DNA of 64,000 bases from Unio delphinus (GCA_029339505.1 JAQISU010000097.1:4210001-4274000), one strand, 5' to 3'; numbered from the stretch's first letter, positions 10,895 to 24,220 are shown. Notes: generated by a model not told the origin, from the letters alone. Numbers and translations are program-made.

Positions 10895-11865
10895 TCTAAG
10901 AGTATGCAAGACCTTAATACAGTATGCATGAAGTTCAGAGTGCCAGACTATGCAAGATCTTAATACAGTATACATGAAGTCCAACTGGTCACAATAAGCA
11001 AGACCTTAATATGGCATACATGAAGTCCAGTTTGTTAGACTTTGTAAGACCTTAGTACAGCATACATGAAGTCTGTTTGTCAGACTTAGTAATAGCTTAG
11101 TACAGCATACATGAATTCCAGTGTGCCTGACTATGGAAGAAATTATTACAGCATACATGAAATCCAGTGTGTCAGACTATGTAAGACATGAATACAGCAT
11201 ATATGAAGTCCATTGTGTTAGACTTTGTAAGACCTTAGTACAGCATACATGAAGTCCAGTTTGTTAGACTTTGTAAGACCTTAGTGCAGCATACATGAAG
11301 TCCAGTTTGTTAGACTTTGTAAGACCTTAGTACAGCATACATGAAGTCCAGTTTGTTAGACTTTGTAAGACCTTAGTACAGCATACATGAAGTCTGTTTG
11401 TCAGACTTAGTAATAGCTTAGTACAGCATATATGAATTCCAGTGTGCCTGACTATGCAAAAAATTATTACAGCATACATGAAATGCTGTGTGTCAGACTA
11501 TGTAAGACATGAATACAGCATATATGAAGTCCAGTGTGTTAGACTATGCAAGAAATTAATACAGCATACATGAAATCCAGTGTGTCAGACTATGTAAGAC
11601 CTTAATACAGCATATATGAAGTCCAGTGTGTTAGACTATGCAAGAAATTAATACAGCATACATGGAGTCCAGCTTGTCATAGTATGCAAGACCTTAATAC
11701 AGTAAATATGAAGTCCGGTGTCTCAGAGTATGCTAGTCCTTCATACAACATACATGTACTCCAGTGTTTCAGAGTATGCAAGTCCTTCATCCAACACACA
11801 TGTACTTGAGTGAGCCAGAGTATCCAAGTTTGAATACAGCATACATGAATTGCATAATAATAACA
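10895..11865. repeat. 46-bp minisatellite, about 20 diverged copies
   Basis: Unit includes GACTATGTAAGACCTTA, ACAGCATACATGAAGTCC and AGTGTGTCA. Copies are clearly diverged. A nearly identical four-unit block at 11222-11395 indicates a recent local amplification within an older array. Confidence 0.93.
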
Positions 11866-11892
11866 AGATGCAAGCAACAAAACTGACTTTAA

Positions 11893-12109
11893 CCCTTTGA
11901 ACCCGACAGGCCGGTTTACTGGCTGGTTGTAACAGTGTATATACCCGAAAGGCCGGTATACCGGCCTCGCTATCTACCGTCATAACCCGACAGGCCGGTA
12001 TACCAGCCTGTGTTATGTTATTTGCTAGATTCGCTTTAAAAGTGTCAAAATTTGCCGGGGAGGCTCAGGTTATGGTGCCGAAATATGGGGCAGATTAGGG
12101 TTCAAAGAG
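11893..12109. mobile_element. piggyBac-like MITE (217 bp) between TTAA sites
   Basis: The element begins CCCTTTGAACCC (11893-11904) and ends GGGTTCAAAGAG (12098-12109), terminal inverted repeats with 11 of 12 pairs matching. It is bounded by TTAA at 11889-11892 and 12110-12113. TTAA targets and CCC-starting termini are diagnostic of the piggyBac superfamily. The interior is GC-rich against an AT-rich background and carries three copies of a GGCCGG motif, one inside a perfect 18-bp palindrome (11950-11967). No coding capacity, so it would depend on a transposase supplied elsewhere. Confidence 0.85.
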
Positions 12110-12364
12110 TTAATTATTAGCCTCAAAATACTACTTCTCAGACTCTGACCAAAATAAATATATTTGCAAAGTAAACATTATGGATCTGTGCTATATTATG
12201 AAAAAGTTTATATTTTTAAAATATTATCTAAGGTAAAATGTAAATTACAAAAAAAAAATTGAAAAATGGAGAAAAGGTTAAAGGTTAGTCCTTGATGAAA
12301 CTGAAGAAAAAACAAATCCAGAATTTAAATCTTAGCAATTTCTGGAACATCAATTTGTGAAATT

Positions 12365-13981
<1,617 letters not shown>

Positions 13982-13990
13982 AACAGTGTT

Positions 13991-13993
<3 letters not shown>

Positions 13994-14024
<31 letters not shown>

Positions 14025-14179
14025 AGGGTTTAATGCCATTTTTCAGCTTAGATAGGCTATACATGGTGGCCAGCATAAATGGTGTAGGAAGAATCTGGGA
14101 AAACTCCCGGAAAGAACCACCAACCTACAAGAAGCTACTTGGCCAAATCCGAGACACAGATCCAAGCAGAGATGAGATG
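13994..14179 (-). mobile_element. SINE-1 copy 2, 5'-truncated
   Basis: On the - strand it ends in a (CAA)n tail (the TTG run at 13990-14024) after the TTAAACCC-type end. It matches SINE-1 back to the sequence just upstream of box B. Box A is missing. The 12-bp target duplication AACAGTGTTTTG is at 13982-13993 and 14180-14191. The duplication directly abuts the truncated end, showing that the truncation happened on insertion. Confidence 0.85.
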
Positions 14180-14211
14180 AACAGTGTTTTGAACAAGTGC
14201 TGCCCCCATCC

Positions 14212-14362
14212 TTAGCAATAAAAGTCCCCACCAATAGCAGTTAGTCCTTTCCTATAGCAATATATGTCCCTACCAATAGCAATAGATGTCCCCGCCAATA
14301 GCAATAGATGTCCCCACCAATAGCAATAGATGTTGCCATCAATAGCAATAAGAGTCTCCACT
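14212..14362. repeat. 22-bp minisatellite, about 6-7 copies
   Basis: Unit ACCAATAGCAATAGATGTCC plus CC, with variants such as AGAGTCTCC at the right end. Confidence 0.93.
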
Positions 14363-15109
14363 CCCAGAGAGCTGGTTACAAACCCTGTCAGATATTTCAT
14401 GTGTTTTGTACATGATCTTCAATGACACTGACTTGAAATGTCTGAATTGGAGAAACTTCAATGCAATTTGTGTCATTGTATACCAAAGTCATTATGAGTA
14501 TTCCTAATAATTGCCCATTTTTAATGTAACAAGGGATCTGATTGGATTGTTTTCTTCAGCTGCATCCATTCAGATAATGAAGCAGTAGATACATAGCTAC
14601 AAATGCCATTGGTTGATGAGGAATTTAACTGTGCTAAATCAGATATGTGATGCTGTGGGTTAGTAAGAAGCACTGTCAGGCTGTACTGTAAGCTGAAGAA
14701 ATTTATCTTTCAAATCTTTTTTTTTATAGCAGCTTGGAGCTTCCAGGATCAAGTGACTAAGAATTTTTTTCCCATCTCCATTAACAGTGTGCATTGTATC
14801 TGCTCACTAACACAAGCATTAAGTTTCAGGTGAGGTGATGCAACACTGCAATCTGCATTTGTAATTAAAGCAAAATAAGTAACCAAACTGATTAGCATGA
14901 CACTATTTGTTTTGGTAGAGGGAACTCTTTCTTAATTTGGCCAATTAACAAAAAAGGAGAGCAAAAACTGATTATCTCTCATTTGTCATTGGAAACACAG
15001 GTGTAAACAGCCCAGTTTTAATGTTGGCACATTCTTTTTGTAAAATATGACATCTCTACTCCTAAAAAATTTCACTAATAACACAAAAAAGTGTTAGGCC
15101 AAGCTACAG
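14363..15109. other. No gene or repeat seen
   Basis: AT-rich unique DNA. Confidence 0.55.
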
Positions 15110-15850
15110 TAACTGTTGAATTTCTTGTGATGATCTCCAAAGAAAATATGTGATCTAAAAATTCAAGTTTTATTCTCCTTGTATAAAAGTGATGAGCTAG
15201 CAATTTATCAAGTTACATTCACCCTTTTGGAATCTCTCAAAAATATTTAACTGTAAAAAAAAACAAGAATTCTACACAATGCTTTATCTCACCTGTTTCA
15301 CCATGGTTTAGTCTAAACACCTGGTAAAGTTGATGTTACAAGCAACATAGGTCACTCTGACCTACTTTTGCACCTGGTAAGTAGTAGTATCCAAAGTGAA
15401 TATACCCACACAACCATATCTGAGTTAAATGCAAAAACTTAAAATTACCACTGCAGAATGAAAGGTAGGTCCTTATGACCTAATTAAGTTCCTCAAAATT
15501 AATACCCTATAAGATGAACACAACCATCAAATTTCATGACTGGACATAACAAAACAATGTCAGACAAACTGAATTAAATCCCAAAACAGTCATAAAAAAC
15601 AAGTCATCATGATCTACTTTTGCTCATGGTGAGTAGTACCTTTTAAGACAAATACACCCATCAAGTTTCAGGACATTACACACAACAGTGTAACAGCAAA
15701 CGAGTTAAGTGCAAAAAACATACATAATTGCTGCAACATGAAAAATACAACACTGTGACCTCCTTTTGCTGGATGAACCATAACATGATGAATCAAGTTA
15801 CATGCCTGTACATAGAAGAGTGTCAGTGAGCTGATATGCAAAAAAGCTGA
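15110..15850. repeat. Old, strongly diverged repeat region (unit roughly 150-300 bp)
   Basis: Phrases recur with low identity: GACCTACTTTTGCACCTGG, GATCTACTTTTGCTCATGG and GACCTCCTTTTGCTGG; also ATCAAATTTCATGAC and ATCAAGTTTCAGGAC. Order is conserved, so this is probably a decayed dispersed or tandem repeat rather than chance. The unit length cannot be fixed by eye. Confidence 0.5.
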
Positions 15851-16061
15851 TGCCTACACCAGTAATGACAACATTAGAATAGTGAAACCTATGTAATCGC
15901 TGCTATGCTTTGCAGGCAAGACAAAATATTCCAGAAAATGAAGCAGTTTCAAACAATTTTATAAATTAATTTTGTTTGGACATTGTAAGAAAAGTCTTTT
16001 TTTCAATGCCATCTTGGTGGAAACTCAAGACACCAATTAATTTAAGCATGTCCACCAGTAT

Positions 16062-16177
16062 GTACATCTGTCCCCACCAAAGAATAAGGTCAAGGTTAAC
16101 AGTTGTTCCACCCCACAGATTAATGTAAAGGTTAACAGTCTTTTCACACCATAGATTAAGGTCAAGGTTAACAGTCT
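16062..16177. repeat. 38-39 bp minisatellite, left part (interrupted)
   Basis: About three units with CACACCATAGATTAAGGTC and AAGGTTAACAGTCT. The same repeat resumes at 17799, so the array was split by the 1.6-kb insertion between. Confidence 0.9.
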
Positions 16178-17798
16178 TGTAACAGAATTGTTACCGAGAG
16201 GAGGGTGGATCAAATGAACAATACAAACACAATTTGTGAAAGAAAATATAAATTTATGTAATAAATTATAAATGAAAAAAATACAGATGTAACAACACAA
16301 TAATTCATGCACTCAACCCACAATTAAACTCACAACCATTCACAATACATGAACAAATTAAATAACAATACAAAAGGAATCACAAAATGTAAAGGGATCT
16401 CTTGGATTATACACAGATCCAAGAATCCTTTACGAAAGTTAAATAAATGCAAGTATGATTTACGAAAAAAATAAACACAAACGACAAACTATCTATCGCA
16501 CGATGGATTGCGATAACTAGCACGATCATATACTTGTATTCAATCAAGTTGCTAGCTTTTATTGATATCTATGTGATCACTTGAAATATTATTGCGATCT
16601 GACATAAGCATGCAAATACAACAATGTATTAAATTATATTACAATTTCAATACACCTATGTGTCTCCCCTGTATAACCGCACGATTCAGCAACAGTTGAA
16701 TCGTCTCCCAGTTTCCCCGAGAACCGAGGGTTGACCAATACTATTATCGGACGTTTCCCTACACGGATCCACCACAGTTATACGTTCAGACAGCATACAA
16801 CATCTACCAGAACCAACGGTTCCTCACTCCCCTAGATGTCGACCCGGACGTTTTACAACTCTAAGACAGCTCCGACACTCGGACTTCTAGCTTTCCGGAT
16901 ATTTACACGTTACACAGATATTGACGAACAGACAGTTCGACACACAGACAGATACTTCAATTCCGTTTGCACAAATTAACGGCACAAGCACATTCAGATA
17001 TTTATACAGAGATGTTCCAGAACAAACAATAGATGTCCCACAACAAATCAAACGATATCAAAGACGTTTATCAAAAGATGGTATCAGATGTGTTTAACAG
17101 CTACGGTATCAACGATGTTATTAGCAGCTACGGTATCAACGATGTAATTAGCAGCTACGGTACCAAAAACAATGTAACAACTATGTTAGCAGCTACGGTA
17201 TCAGAGACGGTATCAACGATGTTATTAGATGCGCTATCAGTGATGAACTTCTACGGTATCAACGATGGAATCAACGACGGAATCAGCTATAATAAACAAA
17301 ACCAGACTAATAATAGTTGTCTCAAAAATAATCTAAGCCGTAGATTACGATATTTCATTTAAAGTCTAAAAGTGACTAGTAATTCCAAATATTCCACGTT
17401 TAATTGCAATAAAAGCATCATTATACGAAATGATAATCTGAATAAAATTCACAATAAAACGAAATGTAAATTTAACACTCACCCCTTTGGCTGGAGATTT
17501 GCAAGACGAGGTTATCTATCCTTCGATTAGATATTTTGGTTCCCGTAAAAAATTATGATAAATAGTTCGCCTTATATACTCTCAATAGGTGAACATAAAT
17601 CACATCAAGCTTGCAGTGCACCACGTAAAACGAGTATTTCGGATTTCATGTAAATTACAAATTGGCACATGCAAATCGTTACACGCCACTTAATCACCCC
17701 AGGTAATGCGTGTACGACGAAATCAAGAAAATGGTGAGTTTCGTTTGCAATTCAAGTACAACAAAAATCAGTTCAAATTTTCGCCTAATTCTGTGACA
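16178..17798 (-). mobile_element. 1.6-kb solo-LTR-like insertion
   Basis: The segment begins TGTAACAGAATT and ends AATTCTGTGACA (inverted ends, 11 of 12). It is flanked by the 5-bp duplication AGTCT (16173-16177 and 17799-17803) and interrupts a minisatellite, so it is a real insertion. TG...CA ends plus a 5-bp duplication fit a long terminal repeat left after recombination. On the - strand AGTATATAAGGCG (about 17566-17578) is a good TATA box. About 100 bp downstream GGGGTGAGTGTTAAA looks like a splice donor and is conserved in the 5.4-6.3 kb copy. No coding region is seen. An unusual non-autonomous DNA element is the alternative. Confidence 0.7.
17099..17295. repeat. Short repeats inside the solo-LTR-like element
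   Basis: AGCTACGGTATCAACGATG-type words, 27-30 bp apart, repeated about six times with variants. They produce a 109-codon open frame on the + strand that is not thought to be real. Confidence 0.8.
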
Positions 17799-17912
17799 AG
17801 TCTGTCTACACCATATACTAATGTCAAGGTTAACAGTCTGTCCACACCATATATTAAGATCAAGGGTAACAATCTGTTTATACTAAAGATTAAGGTCAAG
17901 GTTAATTTAAAC
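17799..17912. repeat. 38-39 bp minisatellite, right part
   Basis: Continuation of the array at 16062-16177 (ACACCATATACTAATGTCA, AGGTTAACAGTCTG). Confidence 0.9.
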
Positions 17913-18419
17913 AAAAATATTGTTCAAGAATTTGACTCTAAGATTTTTTTGTTTTGCTTTGTAGCAATTATTTTTTAGGGCTCAACAATTTCAGTTTTTT
18001 TTAAATTTAAAAATTTGATTTCCATATCAATCTGTTGCTTATTGGCCTTACATTTTTGGTGCAATATAAAATCCCAATTAATCAATTTTATTATGAATCA
18101 TGCCAGTTTCTTTTCTTCTTAATAAAATAACTTAAAATTTGTCCATGACTGAAAAAGATAAAAAGATTACATAGAAATAAAACAATTGGCCTGCATGTTG
18201 ATTAAATTTTGCGAACAGATGATAATCTACAATTTTTGAGCTCACATTACTGGAAAACAAGAGATAGTAATCACATTTGCAGCATACATATTGGTGATTT
18301 TAACAGTTTAAGGTTTTAGTAAAGATTTTATCTACATAGTTTTCCTGAAACCAACATGAATTTTGATCTGATGAAATATTATGAAGCAAAAACTAATCAT
18401 ATTTAGCAACACACTCGCC
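17913..18419. other. No gene seen
   Basis: AT-rich DNA without a recognisable frame. Confidence 0.55.
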
Positions 18420-18600
18420 TGACCCATTTAAATTTGGGTCAAGGTCAAAGTCATACTTCCATGACCCATTTCAATTTGGGTCAAGGTCAAAGTCATACTT
18501 CCATGACCCATTTAAATTTGGGTCAAGGTCAAAGTCATACTTCCATGACCCATTTAAATTTGGGTCATGGTCCAAGTTAGACTTGCCTGACACTGATTGT
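18420..18600. repeat. 42-bp minisatellite with TCAAGGTCA words, 4 copies
   Basis: Unit contains TGACCCATTTAAATTTGGG, a near-palindrome, then TCAAGGTCAAAGTCA. The last copy is worn. Confidence 0.95.
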
Positions 18601-19458
18601 TTGGCTCATGGTCGAGGTCACAGAAAATTACTATTAACATTTTTGCTACAGTTTTCATTTGCTTTTATATCCTAAAACCCTTGATACATGTTGAGTCTAT
18701 TCATCCCTGGAATAAATCATCTAAACAAAGATAACTTATTATGCAATAACTTTTCTTTCTCGTTTGCTCTTGAGATTAAGGTAACAAATATGGAAGACTT
18801 GCATTACAGCTTTGGTTAAAGATTCCCATTTGTTAATTCTGTAATTATTGAGATGTCACATTGTAAAGAAAACTCAATCCCATAAACACCATATCCCCCT
18901 ACACATGTTTCTCTAATGTGTGCAGAACATCCATCAAGGGCTTCGTGCAATACGAGCAAATGATAAACTTTAACCAAAACCTTAACACAAATTTTATATA
19001 AATGTGACCTTCATCTCAACATGAATGGGGTGAAAAAATATTTCAAAAAATTAATTTTCTAAGCTTCCTAATGAATTATCTGATGTATAAGGAGAATACT
19101 TTATAGGGATTTAGAAAATATAAGCAAATAAGAAGAAAACTTTAAGCAAAACATTAATACACATTTTCTATAACTGTGACCTTGAGAAAAAGGTCAAATG
19201 GCAACTGTGCATGTCATGGAATGAATTGTCATTCATCTCAGGCATGAGTAAAATCTGTCAATGGGTATAAGCAAGTTAAAAAGACTTGTACCAAAACTAT
19301 AATACACATTTTCTATGACTAAGTGTGCTAGAATAAAGTGAACTGTCTTACCTTCAAAATAATTCACAAAAATGAGAAGATATCTAGGGCCTTCAGATAA
19401 ATATTTGATACAAAAACTGTTACTGACAATGATGCAAATCAATGCACATAATTTATAT
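18601..19458. other. No gene seen; decayed TGACCTT-type repeat remnants
   Basis: Phrases such as TTTTCTATAACTGTGACCTTG and TTTTCTATGACTAAG recur at loose spacing and grade into the 43-bp array that follows. No frame recognised. Confidence 0.5.
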
Positions 19459-19612
19459 GACAGTGACCTTTATTGTAGAATGAAGTGCACACACTTTCTA
19501 TGACAGTGACCTTTATTGTAGAATGAAGTGCACACACTTTCAATGACAGTGACCTTTATTGTAAAATTAAGTGCACACACTTTCAATGACAGTGACCTTT
19601 ATTGTAGAATGA
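19459..19612. repeat. 43-bp minisatellite, 3.5 copies
   Basis: Unit contains ATGACAGTGACCTTTATTG followed by AATGAAGTGCACACAC. Confidence 0.95.
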
Positions 19613-19796
19613 ATTATCTCAGCTTTATAAATGATTCCTATCAAGTATGATGAGAAGCTACCAGGGCTTAATAAATACAGTATAACCTGTCTTGAGAGAC
19701 CACTAATATAAGAGACTGCCTGTCTTGAGAAACAAGATTTTTGGCTAGACTGGTTGGTCATTCAAGGCAGGTTCCATTGTATATACAAGTTAACAA

Positions 19797-19897
19797 TGAT
19801 GTCATATGGTAATGATTATGTCATTTCAGTGATGCCATTAGGTCATGATTACAGCATTTCAATGGCATCATCTGGTAATGATTACAGCATTTCAATG
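19797..19897. repeat. 33-bp repeat, 3 copies
   Basis: Variants of TGGTAATGATTACAGCATTTCA preceded by a CATCA or CATTA word. Confidence 0.85.
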
Positions 19898-20500
19898 TAC
19901 ATTGTATTTATTGTACAGCACAAATGCAATCTGCATTGTGTTCTGTACAGTGCCGATGCATTCTACATTATGTGTACATGTACTGTACAACACAGATGAA
20001 ATGTGTATACTGTACAACACATGCAATCTGCATTGTACATAAATGTTATCTACATTGTGTGTACTGCACAGCACAGATGCATATCATATACTGTATATCA
20101 CAAATGCAATATGCATTGTGTATGCTGTACAGCAATATATAATCTGCATTGTGTATATTGTACAGCACTATGTAATCTGCATAGTGTATACTGTACAGCA
20201 TGTACATCACTGTGTAATCTGCATTGTGTAAGCTGTACAGCACATGTAATCTGCATTGTACAGACTGTACAGTGCAGATGTAATTGGGATTGTGTAGATT
20301 GTACAACACAGATGTACTCTGCATTGTGTATACTGTACATAACTATGTAATTTTCATTTTATAGAATGTACATCAGCTGTATTGTGGAGACTGCATTGTG
20401 TAGACTGTACAGCACTGTTTAATCTGCATTGTATAGATTGTACAGCATATATGTAATCTACATTGTGTAGACTGTACAGCACTGTGTAATCTGGGTTGTG
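19898..20500. repeat. 33-36 bp minisatellite, about 17 diverged copies
   Basis: Core AATCTGCATTGTGTATACTG then TACAGCAC. It reads openly on both strands in several frames (Cys/Val/Tyr-rich), which is a by-product of the repeat. Confidence 0.93.
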
Positions 20501-21114
20501 TCTCATCATGTATAGTGTACACTATCTACTTGTGTGTATTCCTCTGCATGAATATAACTGGCAGGGGCTTTGATGTGTATATGTGTACTGTTCAAATGTG
20601 TATTCAAGCTTTAGCTCTGGATTGGTGTATTGCCTCTATTCTGACTTAATACACATCTCTCCATTATCCAAAGATATAATCAGAAGTATACAACTAATTA
20701 AGTAATTAGCCGGTTTTGGCTGCTCTAATTAGCTAGCACAGAGATTTATTAACAATAATTAACCATAGACATTTAATTTTTGCTAGTTCATAGATTTTTC
20801 TAAACCTTGTTAGTCAAATTAGAAAGGCAGGAAATATTTCTCAACAGAGGCTCATTTATTTGATATTTTAGTTTTGGAGACTTTCAATAAAAACCTAGCT
20901 GCATAAGACAAGCAACTGTTGAATGCAGGTAACCTATAAGCCAGGTTTGACTTTATCTAAATTTACACCAAACTTGATGAGCTTCAATTCTGATAATAAA
21001 GGGACCAAAAATAAGTGGTAGTTACTGCCTGACAAGAAAAAAAAGGAAAACCCAGTTATTTGTCACTCAGGTTTTAAAAGAGCAGGAGATCTATTTTTAA
21101 ATCAATTACAAGTA
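20501..21114. other. No gene seen
   Basis: AT-rich unique DNA. Confidence 0.55.
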
Positions 21115-21292
21115 TATCTGCTATACAAGACATTTACAAACAAAAAAGTTTCCAAACTGGTTATATATAAGACATTTACAAACAAAAAAGTTTCCAAATC
21201 GGTTTTATATATAAGACATTTAAAGACAAAAAAAATGTTTCCAAATTGGTTATTTATAAGACATTTACAGACAAAAAAAGTTTCCAAATTGG

Positions 21293-21345
<53 letters not shown>

Positions 21346-21495
21346 ACATTTACAGACAAAAAATGTTTCCAAATTTGTTATTTATAAGACATTTACAGAC
21401 AAAAAAGTTTCCAAATTGGTTATACAGACAAAAAAGTTTCCAAATTGGTTATATATAAGACATTTACAGATAAAAAAGTTTCCAAATTGGTTAGG
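21115..21495. repeat. 40-42 bp minisatellite with an embedded (AT)n run
   Basis: About eight units with AAGACATTTACAGACAAAA and GTTTCCAAATTGGTTA. The TATATA between two units has expanded to about 50 bp (21293-21343). Confidence 0.93.
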
Positions 21496-21728
21496 TGCCC
21501 TGATATTGATCAAATGCTGATAAATATTTCATGTAATTTAAAATGACTCAATATATATTGACTCTCAATTGATCTAATAAATTTGCTGCATATGGGTCTA
21601 GAATAAACGAAAACTTGGTTCAAAGGGCTTGTCATGGGATTTACAAGTATTCTTGAGTTGGGACCCAAAAATATAAGGATTGAATTTTATATTCAGCTGC
21701 AAGTTAAATCTCCAGCATTTTGGACCTA

Positions 21729-21755
21729 CAAGTACAAGTACAAGTACAAGTACAT
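21729..21755. repeat. (AGTACA)n, 4 copies
   Basis: AAGTAC repeated four times directly before a SINE-2 copy. Confidence 0.9.
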
Positions 21756-21762
21756 ATTTACA

Positions 21763-22012
21763 ATGCTCTGGTGGCAAAGTGGTTAAAACATCCTCCTCAG
21801 ATGCGGGAGGTCATGGGTTCAAACCCCAGCTGAGTCATAACAAAAAATGATACTAACAGCTGCCTTTCTTTGCTCTCAACATTAAGAAGTTATTGTTTGG
21901 ACTGGTCAGCCTGGTATGAGACATGATGTTACATACCTGTGGCATGATGCCCCAGTGCTACTCATAACTATAAACTTCCTCACCGCAGACATGGTAGCAT
22001 TGTAGACACAGT
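21763..22012 (+). mobile_element. SINE-2 copy with tRNA-like head
   Basis: The head has box A TGGCAAAGTGG (21772-21782) and box B GGTTCAAACCC (21816-21826), in the spacing expected for a tRNA-derived Pol III promoter. The body contains GGCATGATGCCCCAGTGCTA and a CGCAGACATGGTAGC segment, shared with copies near 7.7, 10.1 and 29.1 kb. Target duplications were not clear. This is the best copy of the family in the window. Confidence 0.8.
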
Positions 22013-22108
22013 TCTGTATTTACTGGCAATCATCAGCATTGCTTCACAAGAGACAGTATCATAACTGGAAGAGTATCCAACCAGAATTCCATGAGTCACA
22101 TTTTCACA

Positions 22109-22222
22109 CCTGTCCATTCTGCACATCATAACAGCCTCAGTGTTTCCATACACACCTGTCCATTCTGCACATCATAACAGCCTCAGTGTTTCCTTACACA
22201 CCTGTCCATTCTACCCATTCAT
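22109..22222. repeat. 47-bp tandem repeat, 2.4 copies
   Basis: Unit contains CACCTGTCCATTCTGCACAT and CAGCCTCAGTGTTTCC. Confidence 0.93.
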
Positions 22223-23354
22223 TGCCATGATATATCCAGAAATGTGTCAAAAGTGCCGTCAAAGAATTTGCCTGCATTTTTATATTCAAATTTGACTTCC
22301 ATGATATAGCTTTCAATGATGTCACAAGATTGGACACTTCTTGATCAATAATATTACAGGTCACAAATTAATGACTTGGTAACCTCATACCTAAAATCTG
22401 ACCATATAGACAGTGTCCTCGTCCATGTGGACAAAATGAGAAAATGATTTTTTTGGGGTGATAGGTGAATAAAATTATATTTGGCATGACAGAAAAACAT
22501 TCAATTGTACAGTACAACTAAAAAGGTGATTCGGGACTGACAGTTTAAAGTTTGGGGTGAAGCGTGTGTGTGTGTGTAGATTTTAAGAAGACAAATATTC
22601 TAGCCCACATGTAAACCCGACAAAAATATCCTTGATCTGATTATGAAAAAAAAGAACTTTTAACTTTTATTCATTTTTAGTAGATGAAATAATAAATTAT
22701 CTTGAGGTCAAAATTAATAAACTTCAATTTAAAAAAAAATAATTCCATTCCCCATTTTAAAATATTAAATGGGCAACCCAAATACAATATCATGATAGCA
22801 TTATATGTAAGTAAACTGATGTAATGGATGATGATGAAAGATTCAATAATGTATATTGCACTAATTTAAATTTGGTCACTGGCCTATAATACAATAATAT
22901 TTACAGAAAAAAATCTCACATATATACTGGAGCTAAACATGCTATTAATTCTACAATTATCAGAATTATCTGTGTTAATTTTATTAGAATGCAAATCATT
23001 TATGAAATTTGGTCCAGGTCTATTTTTTTATAGAGGTGAAGTTTTTTTATGGAAACAATTTTCCTTCGTTAGTCCCTGACCTTTGACCTCTTGAGCTTGA
23101 AATCAGCAGGCTTCTTCCTAACCCCAAATCCAGCTGGTTAGATGGCTGAGAACATGTGTTAGTGTGTGGAAATGCAATACGGGATAGATGGATGGACAGA
23201 GAGGTAAATGGAAGGATGGATGGACAGACATTAGAATGACATTCTCTACCTTATGGTGTGTATATAAAAAAGCTGATCGTATACTCCATGAAATCAGTCA
23301 ATTATTTAATGGGAAATCAATCAAAGAATATACAAAATTTTTTTTCCCCTTCTA
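22223..23354. other. No gene seen
   Basis: AT-rich DNA with short GT (22565-22577) and GGATGGA-type (23185-23232) simple repeats. No coding motif. Confidence 0.55.
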
Positions 23355-23432
23355 AATGAAAGCCATGATAGTTCAGATGGTAAAACATAATACTCCTAAT
23401 CAATGGGTTGTGGTTTCAATGCCTACCCAAGC
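23355..23432 (+). mobile_element. Possible worn tRNA-like SINE head
   Basis: TAGTTCAGATGGT (box A-like) and GTGGTTTCAATGCC (box B-like) are 40-odd bp apart, followed by AAGCCAAGCCAAG and an (AAT)-rich stretch. The boxes are imperfect and no body was matched. Confidence 0.35.
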
Positions 23433-23734
23433 CAAGCCAAGTCAACCCAACAATAATAACAAAATTTATTTTTCTCCAATTTATGTAATATTAGATTTAT
23501 TCTGTAGCAGTCATTTTTTTTCTTTGTTCACAGTAGGGTTAATATTATCACAGTCAGCATGCATTGCTCTCAATATTCATATGAAATTTTCCTTGTACAT
23601 AGGACTTATATTAAATATTTTTATTTCTTATCAGTTCTAAACTGACAGAATTCATGTCAATTAATTTAAATTTTGTTTTTCATTAAAGGTAAATGTTATA
23701 ACTTCACAATTATTTACTTTAAAAAATGTAATTG

Positions 23735-24220
23735 TCAGTTGGTGACCACTCCAATTGAAACCATTAATGAGTGAACAAATTACTGGTCAGTTGGTGTCCA
23801 CTCCAACTGAACCATTAATGAGTCAAAAAAGGACTGAGCAATCAGTGCCCACTTTAAATCCAGCCATTAGTTAATGATAAAAGAATGACCAGTCTTTGTC
23901 CACTCTTAATGAAACCATTAATGAATGTAAAAAGTACTGGTCAGTGAAGTGTTCACTCAAAATGAAACCATTAAAGAATAAAAAGGTACTGGCAAGTGTC
24001 CACTCCAAAATAAACCATTAATTAATGAAAAAGGACTGGTCAGTCATTGTTGACTCCAAAATGATACAATTAATTGGTGAATAAAATACTTGTCAGGCAC
24101 TGTCGACTCCAAATGAAACTATTAATTAGGGCAAAAGAGTAATGGTCAGTCAATGCCCACTTCAAATGAGACCATGATTAATTATTAGTGAAAAAAGTAC
24201 TGGTCAGTCAGTGCCCATTT
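23735..24220. repeat. Old minisatellite, unit about 55-60 bp, 8-9 copies
   Basis: CACTCCAA(A/T)TGAAACCATTAATGA and TACTGGTCAGT recur with many small indels. Divergence is much greater than in the next array. Confidence 0.85.

Noticed and set aside
17033..17362. 109-codon frame with a Ser-Tyr-Gly-Ile-Asn repeat
   Set aside because: It lies inside the solo-LTR-like insertion, over a short tandem repeat, on the strand opposite to its TATA box.
21763..21836. Functional tRNA gene
   Set aside because: Boxes A and B fit, but the acceptor stem does not pair well and a SINE body follows directly; the same body occurs without this head elsewhere.
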